From: Rhodospirillaceae bacterium
Lineage (GTDB): Bacteria > Pseudomonadota > Alphaproteobacteria > Bin65
Direction of reading: 5' to 3'
Assembly (NCBI GenBank): GCA_028819475.1
Contig: JAPPLJ010000067.1
Coordinates: 1-64,000, forward strand
DNA length: 64,000 nucleotides
In this document: positions 59,760 to 64,000 of the stretch, piece after piece
How the letters are laid out: every line of letters begins with the position of its first letter
Numbering within the stretch: position 1 is the stretch's first letter
The notes under the pieces: model-generated
What the model was told of the DNA's origin: nothing
Seen by the model: the letters and a program-made list of their open reading frames with translations, nothing else
Databases searched by the model: none
Made by a program: the position numbers and the translations under genes

Positions 59760-60629
59760 GTGACACCGGACGATCCCCTGTTCGAGCATCGCTTCGCCGA
59801 CCTGGGCGAAGTGCTGCTCCACTATGTGACCGCGGGCAGCGGGCCGCCGGTCGTGCTGCTGCACGGCTGGCCGCAGACCTGGTGGGAATGGCGCCACACC
59901 ATTCCCGCGCTCGCCGGGCGCTATACCGTGATCGCGCCGGACATGCGCGGCCTGGGCGACAGTTCGCGCCCGCCCGGCGGCTACGACAAGCGGACTGTAG
60001 CGGCGGACATTTGGCGCCTGATGCACGAGCATCTCGGCCACGACGCGTTCATGCTGGTGGGCCACGACTGGGGCGGCCCGGTCGCCTATGCGCTCGCCGC
60101 CGCCCATCCGGAGGCGGTGCGCAAGCTGGCGGTCCTCGACGTCACCGTGCCCGGCTGCGGCGGCGATTTCTCCCAGGGCGGGCGGCGCTGGCACCACCAG
60201 TTCCACCTGACGCCGGACCTGCCCGAAGCCCTGGTGACCGGGCGCGAGGCCGACTATCTCGGCTGGTTCTACCGTACCTTCGCCTACCGGCCCGACGCCA
60301 TCGGCCCGGCCGACATCGCCGAATATCTGCGCACCTATACGCAGCCGGGGGCCCTGCGCGCCGGCTTCGCCTATTACCGCGCGCTGCCCGAGGATGCGGC
60401 GGCCAATGCCGAGGCCATCGCCCGCTTCAAGCTGCCGATGCCGGTGCTCGCGCTGGGCGGCGCGGTCAGCTATCCGCACGGCCGCGGGCGCGGGACGGAG
60501 ACGGAAGACTCGCTGCGCCGGGTCGCGGACAACGTGACCGGCGGCGCGATCCCGGATTGCGGCCACTTCATCCCGGAAGAAGCACCGAATGTCCTGAACG
60601 CCCGGCTGCTGGACTTCTTCGCCGACTGA
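59760..60629 (+). CDS. Alpha/beta hydrolase (epoxide hydrolase / haloacetate dehalogenase-like)
   Basis: This is a 289-residue protein from GTG 59760. HGWPQTWWEWR is the oxyanion motif, Asp103 in VGHDWGGPVAY is the nucleophile characteristic of epoxide hydrolases and fluoroacetate dehalogenases, and His is in DCGHFIPEEAP. The cap domain (~130-220) carries YRTFAYRP. It starts 25 bases after the thiolase gene. A dehalogenase role would link with the HAD and RdhA-like genes but is only speculative. Confidence 0.9.
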   Translation: MTPDDPLFEHRFADLGEVLLHYVTAGSGPPVVLLHGWPQTWWEWRHTIPALAGRYTVIAPDMRGLGDSSRPPGGYDKRTVAADIWRLMHEHLGHDAFMLVGHDWGGPVAYALAAAHPEAVRKLAVLDVTVPGCGGDFSQGGRRWHHQFHLTPDLPEALVTGREADYLGWFYRTFAYRPDAIGPADIAEYLRTYTQPGALRAGFAYYRALPEDAAANAEAIARFKLPMPVLALGGAVSYPHGRGRGTETEDSLRRVADNVTGGAIPDCGHFIPEEAPNVLNARLLDFFAD

Positions 60630-60688
60630 CTACCGGCCGTGCGGCCGCCTCGAAAGGGATTCCTCTGTGAAAAAGGCGCCGACCGAAT

Positions 60689-60814
60689 CCCCCTCCCCTT
60701 GGGGGAGGGGTTAGGGGAGGGGTCGCTTGCCGCCGCGCCAATGTCCGATCCCCGCACCGCAACAGAGGCCGCATACCCCTCCCCCTGACCCCCTCCCCCA
60801 AGGGGGGGGGAGGT
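60689..60814. repeat. Inverted repeat of CCCTCCCC/GGGGAGGG runs, family E
   Basis: CCCCTCCCCTTGGGGGAGGG opens the unit and CCCTCCCCCAAGGGGGGGGG closes it, giving nested hairpins. It is similar in style but not sequence to the unit at 43716-43843. Confidence 0.85.
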
Positions 60815-60815
60815 G

Positions 60816-60844
60816 TTGACTTCGGTGGTATGGAACATTATATG
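60816..60844 (+). promoter_or_regulatory. Promoter-like pair without an obvious gene
   Basis: TTGACT at 60816-60821 and TATATG at 60839-60844 are 17 bases apart. Reading right from here there is no plus-strand gene before pepP-like sequence on the other strand, so any transcript would be non-coding or antisense. Confidence 0.4.
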
Positions 60845-60895
60845 AACATACCAACGGCAGTGCGGGCGGGCCGGCGGCAAAAAAACATGGTGGAA

Positions 60896-60905
60896 AGACC
60901 GGTCT
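60896..60905. promoter_or_regulatory. TetR-like palindrome
   Basis: AGACCGGTCT is a perfect 10-bp palindrome next to TGTTTTATTTTACAC; this style is common for TetR-family operators. A similar ACGGTCTGTTAAATT string is near 1285. The regulator is not in the window. Confidence 0.3.
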
Positions 60906-61028
60906 GTTTTATTTTACACCTAGCTGAAAACGGCGGAAATCTGCGGTTGACGGGGCATGAAGAAATTGAATGATCGCTCAAGAATAAGGGGAAATAGTCC
61001 TAGATCGTGCTAACCGTACAGCCGGACG

Positions 61029-62825
61029 CTAAAGCGGCCGGGTCGCCTCTTCCAGCCAGGCCGCGGTTTCCGGATCGACCAGCGGTCCGATCGTCTCGCG
61101 GACCCGGGCGTGGTAGCCGTCGACCCAGCCCGTTTCGTCCGCCGTGAGAAGGTCGCGGTCGATCAGGGCGCGGTCGATCGGCGCCAGGGTCAGGGTCTCG
61201 AAGCCGAGCATCGGCCGCTCGGCGCCGGGGACCTCGACCTCCTGCACCGCGACCAGGTTCTCGATGCGGATGCCGTATTCACCGGTCCGGTAATAGCCGG
61301 GCTCGTTGGAGACGATCATGCCGGGCTTCAGGGCGATGCTGTTGGGCAGCTTCGAGATGCGCTGCGGCCCTTCGTGGACCGAGAGGTAACTGCCGACGCC
61401 GTGGCCGGTGCCGTGGTCGTAGTCCAGCCCGTCGGCCCACAGCGCCATGCGGGCCAGGGCGTCGATCTGGCTGCCGGTCGTCCCCTCCGGGAACCGCGCG
61501 GCCGCGAGCGCGATGTGGCCTTTGAGCACCAGGGTGAAATGCCGGCGCATTTCGGCAGTCGGCGCGCCGATGGCGACCGTCCGGGTCACGTCGGTCGTGC
61601 CGTCGGCATACTGGCCGCCGGAATCGACCAGGTAGAGCGCGCCCGGCTCCAGCCGGCGGTTGGTCTCCGGCGTCACCCGGTAGTGCACGATGGCGCCGTT
61701 CGGGCCGGCGCCGGAGATCGTGTCGAAACTCAGGTCGCGCAGCAGGTTGGACTCGCGCCGGAAGCCCTCCAGCCGGTCGGCGGCAGCGATTTCGTCGACC
61801 GCACCGCCCGGCGCCTCCCGGGCCAGCCAGGCGAGGAAGCGGGTCAGCGCCGCGCCGTCGCGCCGGTGGGCGTTGCGCGCGCCCTCCAGTTCGACGGCGT
61901 TCTTGCACGCCTTGGGCAACTGGCACGGGTCGGCGCCGCGCTCGACAAGGGCGCCTGCCGCGTCCAGCACCTGAAAGATCCGGTCGGCCGCGCTCGCCGG
62001 ATCGGCCAGCACCTTGCGGCCGGCGAAGCCGCCCAGCGCCGCTTCGAACGCATCCGGCGGCTCAAGGGCAATATCGCCGCCCAGATGGTCCGCCAGCGCC
62101 GCATCGATTTTGCCGGCCGGGGCAAACAGGGCGACCGTGGCGTCGTTGCGCAGGATGGCGAAGGAGAGCGGAAACGGCGTGCGCGGCACGTCGCGGCCCC
62201 GGATATTGAGCAGCCAGGCGATCGAATCCGGCAGGGTGAGCATAGCGGCCTCGACGCCGCGTTCGGCGAGCTTTTCCGCCAGCGCCGCGCGCTTGTCGGC
62301 CGAAGTCTCGCCGGCCAGTTCCGGCGGATGGATTTCGAACGGAGCATCCGGCTTGGCCGGCCGGTCTTCCCAGAGCCGGTCGATCGGGTTCTCCGTCACC
62401 GGCGCAAGCTCCGCGCCGACCGCCTCGCAGGCGGCGCGCAGCCGCGCCGCGCCCTCGGCGGTGTGCAGCCACGGATCGTAGCCGAGCCGCCCGCCGCCGC
62501 TCAGCGATTCGCGCAGCCAGGCCGCGGCCGGTTCGTCGGTGATGTGGCGGACCTCGAACACCGCCGGATCGATCTGGTCTCCGACCTGCAATGTGTAGCG
62601 CCCGTCGACGAAGATCGCCGCCTTCTGCGCCAGCACGATCGCCAGACCCGCCGAGCCGGTGAAACCGGTCAGCCATGCCAGGCGTTCGGCATGGGGCGGC
62701 ACATATTCGCCCTGATGCGCGTCGGCGCGCGGGACCACGAACCCCTGGAGGCCGTCCTGCGCCAGCAAGGCGCGCAGGGCGGCCACGCGCCCGGCGGTCC
62801 GGTGAGTTGAATCCGGGGACGTCAT
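61029..62825 (-). CDS. Aminopeptidase P family (M24) metallopeptidase
   Basis: This is a 598-residue three-domain Xaa-Pro aminopeptidase. N-terminal creatinase-like domains occupy ~1-310 (GFVVPRADAHQGEYVPPHAE, LTGFTGSAGLAIV). The pita-bread domain has the metal ligands Asp and Asp in LVDSGGQYADGTTDVTRT, His in GTGHGVGSYLSVHEGP, Glu in NEPGYYRTGEYG and Glu in RIENLVAVQ. It releases N-terminal residues before proline in the cytoplasm. prmA lies just beyond, in the same direction, a frequent alphaproteobacterial arrangement. Confidence 0.94.
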   Translation of the reverse strand: MTSPDSTHRTAGRVAALRALLAQDGLQGFVVPRADAHQGEYVPPHAERLAWLTGFTGSAGLAIVLAQKAAIFVDGRYTLQVGDQIDPAVFEVRHITDEPAAAWLRESLSGGGRLGYDPWLHTAEGAARLRAACEAVGAELAPVTENPIDRLWEDRPAKPDAPFEIHPPELAGETSADKRAALAEKLAERGVEAAMLTLPDSIAWLLNIRGRDVPRTPFPLSFAILRNDATVALFAPAGKIDAALADHLGGDIALEPPDAFEAALGGFAGRKVLADPASAADRIFQVLDAAGALVERGADPCQLPKACKNAVELEGARNAHRRDGAALTRFLAWLAREAPGGAVDEIAAADRLEGFRRESNLLRDLSFDTISGAGPNGAIVHYRVTPETNRRLEPGALYLVDSGGQYADGTTDVTRTVAIGAPTAEMRRHFTLVLKGHIALAAARFPEGTTGSQIDALARMALWADGLDYDHGTGHGVGSYLSVHEGPQRISKLPNSIALKPGMIVSNEPGYYRTGEYGIRIENLVAVQEVEVPGAERPMLGFETLTLAPIDRALIDRDLLTADETGWVDGYHARVRETIGPLVDPETAAWLEEATRPL

Positions 62826-62989
62826 GCGCGATTACCGGCGACGCGGTAGGGCGCGTCGGGGCCTTTTGAAGGGGTGGAGATATGCAACATGCGCATGGCA
62901 GACGAGGGTTTCGGTCGATTGTGCCGGTTCCGGCGCGCCTCATTTGACGGGCAGGACAACAGGTTCCACCCAACGAAGGTCCCCGGACA

Positions 62990-63241
62990 ATGTTTCCGAC
63001 AATGTTTCTATCGAAATCGACCCGGAGCGTCACGGGTTTCGACGAACTGGCGGTGCGCCGCGACGCCGCCGCCCTGCGCGCCCGGTTCCTGCGCTCGTAT
63101 GCCCTCGGCGCATGGAACGCTCTGCGGCGGCTCTTCTCCCGCCAGACGCCGCGCGGCATAGTTTACGCCCGGGAGGTACGGGTGCCGCGCCGGCAATGGT
63201 TCAGCGAAGCCTCAGCCGGTAGCTGGACCACGACCCCCTGA
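62990..63241 (+). CDS. Small hypothetical protein
   Basis: An 83-residue frame with an AT-rich start (MFPTMFLSKSTRSVTGFDEL), a helix ALRARFLRSYALGAWNALRR and a basic tail. The alternating charged/hydrophobic helix faintly recalls DUF1127-like small proteins, but I do not recognise it. It lies antisense between the aminopeptidase and prmA and overlaps the prmA end by 41 bases, so it may be spurious. Confidence 0.3.
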   Translation: MFPTMFLSKSTRSVTGFDELAVRRDAAALRARFLRSYALGAWNALRRLFSRQTPRGIVYAREVRVPRRQWFSEASAGSWTTTP

Positions 63242-64000
63242 CGAGCCGACGCTCGAGCCGGAAACCGGCGGCCCGGTAGCGGCAGAGCACGCGGTTTTCC
63301 TGGTTCGACAGGATTCCGGACAGGATCAGTTGCCCGCGCCGCGCGACGGCGCCGCGCAATTCCGGCGCAATGTCGGCCAGCGGGCCCGCCAGGATGTTCG
63401 CGATGACCAGGTCGAACGGTTGCTCGCGGCGCACCGGGTCGAGGCCGCGGCCGCAGCGCGCGTCGATCCGGGGCAGGTGGCCATTGCGCACGGCGTTGGC
63501 CCGGACCGTCCGCACGGCGACCGGGTCGACATCTGTCGCAACGACCGGACATTTCCAAAGCTGCGCCGCCGCCAGGGCGAGAATGCCGGACCCCGCACCG
63601 AGGTCGAGGATACGCCGCGGTCGCCGCGTCCGCGCGATCTCCTCCAGCAGCAGCAGGCAGCCCTGCGTCGTCTCGTGCCGGCCCGAGCCGAAGGCCGGCC
63701 CGGCGTCGACATAGAGATCCAGCAAATGCGACCGCGGCGCTTCGCTGCGCCGGTGCTCCGGGACGATGCGGAAGCGCCCGACTGCGATCTCCGTCAGGCC
63801 CGCCCGGTTCTCGGCCAGCCAGTCGCGCGGTTCGAGGCGGGCGATCTCGACAGCGGGCGCCAGTACGCCAAGGGCTTCGGCGGCAAGCGCCAGCCCGGCC
63901 TCGAACGGCACCGCGGCGGGTTCGCTGTCGAACAGGGCTTCGAGCGTCCATTCCTTGCCAGGTCCGCCTGCCCGCACCCGGGCGACCGAAAGCGCCGATT
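63201..64000 (-). CDS. prmA: Ribosomal protein L11 methyltransferase (partial)
   Basis: The frame runs off the right edge, so the N-terminal ~30 residues are missing; 266 codons are present. FGSGRHETTQGCLLLLEE and the SAM loop DLGAGSGILALAAAQL, followed by VVATDVDPVAVRTVRANAV and FDLVIANILAGPL (the NxL/P methyl-transfer motif), identify PrmA. It trimethylates L11 in the cytoplasm. The C-terminus WSSYRLRLR is complete. Confidence 0.93.
   Translation of the reverse strand, partial: SALSVARVRAGGPGKEWTLEALFDSEPAAVPFEAGLALAAEALGVLAPAVEIARLEPRDWLAENRAGLTEIAVGRFRIVPEHRRSEAPRSHLLDLYVDAGPAFGSGRHETTQGCLLLLEEIARTRRPRRILDLGAGSGILALAAAQLWKCPVVATDVDPVAVRTVRANAVRNGHLPRIDARCGRGLDPVRREQPFDLVIANILAGPLADIAPELRGAVARRGQLILSGILSNQENRVLCRYRAAGFRLERRLVRGSWSSYRLRLR

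Larger units (their letters stand above)
60630..61028. other. 399-nt gap between convergent genes with repeat and AT-rich island
   Basis: The gap holds a G/C-run inverted repeat (60689-60814), a promoter-like pair (60816-60844), the outer inverted arms GGTATG/CATACC (60827-60832, 60847-60852), and the palindrome AGACCGGTCT (60896-60905) followed by AT-rich sequence. No protein gene is evident. A small RNA or an eroded regulator gene could lie here. Confidence 0.6.

Noticed and set aside
60470-60880. Minus-strand 136-codon frame
   Set aside because: Much of it translates the G/C-run repeat (PSPNPSPKGRG-type text), a well-known artefact of such repeats.
1-64000. CRISPR arrays, rRNA and tRNA genes
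   Set aside because: No regularly spaced direct repeats, rRNA-like stretches or cloverleaf sequences with a TTCGA(A/T)C arm in context were recognised on either strand.

Overview
The window is a GC-rich bacterial chromosome segment. Several traits point to an alphaproteobacterium, probably a Rhodospirillales-like lineage: a SAM-II riboswitch ahead of metY, a chorismate mutase/HisC/TyrC operon, TrmFO, a TAXI-type TRAP transporter, adjacent prmA and aminopeptidase P, and families of palindromic dispersed repeats. The lineage is inferred from gene content; no rRNA, tRNA or CRISPR array was seen.

Left part (1-25.6 kb). Housekeeping and amino-acid genes lie here: two tandem GST-like proteins, GloB, a PEP-mutase-family lyase, a methyltransferase, a MetA that carries the acetyl-CoA-type Glu111, and the aromatic operon CM-hisC-tyrC. 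These are followed by a cytosolic reductive-dehalogenase-like Fe-S protein, an arylsulfotransferase-like protein, a three-gene split nitrile-hydratase-like operon and fatty-acyl-CoA enzymes. The fadJ-type gene in this block is cut by one in-frame TAA. After a DUF4143 ATPase with an unusual C-terminal extension come AlaX, a threonine dehydratase-like enzyme, an EamA transporter, PhzF, and metY under a SAM-II riboswitch with a terminator. MetA makes O-acetylhomoserine and MetY converts it with sulfide to homocysteine, so the two fit one direct-sulfhydrylation route.

Middle (25.7-48.4 kb). A PIN/RHH toxin-antitoxin pair with a perfect 20-bp palindrome faces a two-gene unit encoding a RecQ helicase fused to a phosphoribosyltransferase-like domain and a DprA with two C-terminal winged-helix repeats. 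This unit is a candidate DNA-processing or defence module. A long run of minus-strand genes follows: GMC oxidoreductase, TRAP-TAXI transporter, CoA-transferase, aspartate dehydrogenase, TPP enzyme, SDRs, hydrolase, Rieske oxygenase, cupin and an ABC transporter without a binding protein. It looks like uptake and catabolism of an unidentified organic acid or aromatic. It ends at a higBA toxin-antitoxin locus.

Right part (48.5-64 kb). TrmFO is followed by a two-domain AhpD/CMD-like gene whose second active-site Cys codon is TGA, with a SECIS-like hairpin just downstream: a candidate selenoprotein. An IS110/IS1111-type element sits inside a dispersed repeat. Next comes an acyl-CoA gene group (enoyl-CoA hydratase, HMG-CoA-synthase-like/DUF35 protein, HAD, thiolase, hydrolase) with a GIY-YIG nuclease beside a repeat, and finally aminopeptidase P and prmA.

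Decay and mobility are visible throughout: two antitoxin genes have lost their toxins, one fad gene has a nonsense codon, one IS is present, and at least six dispersed repeat families occupy most of the gene-free gaps.
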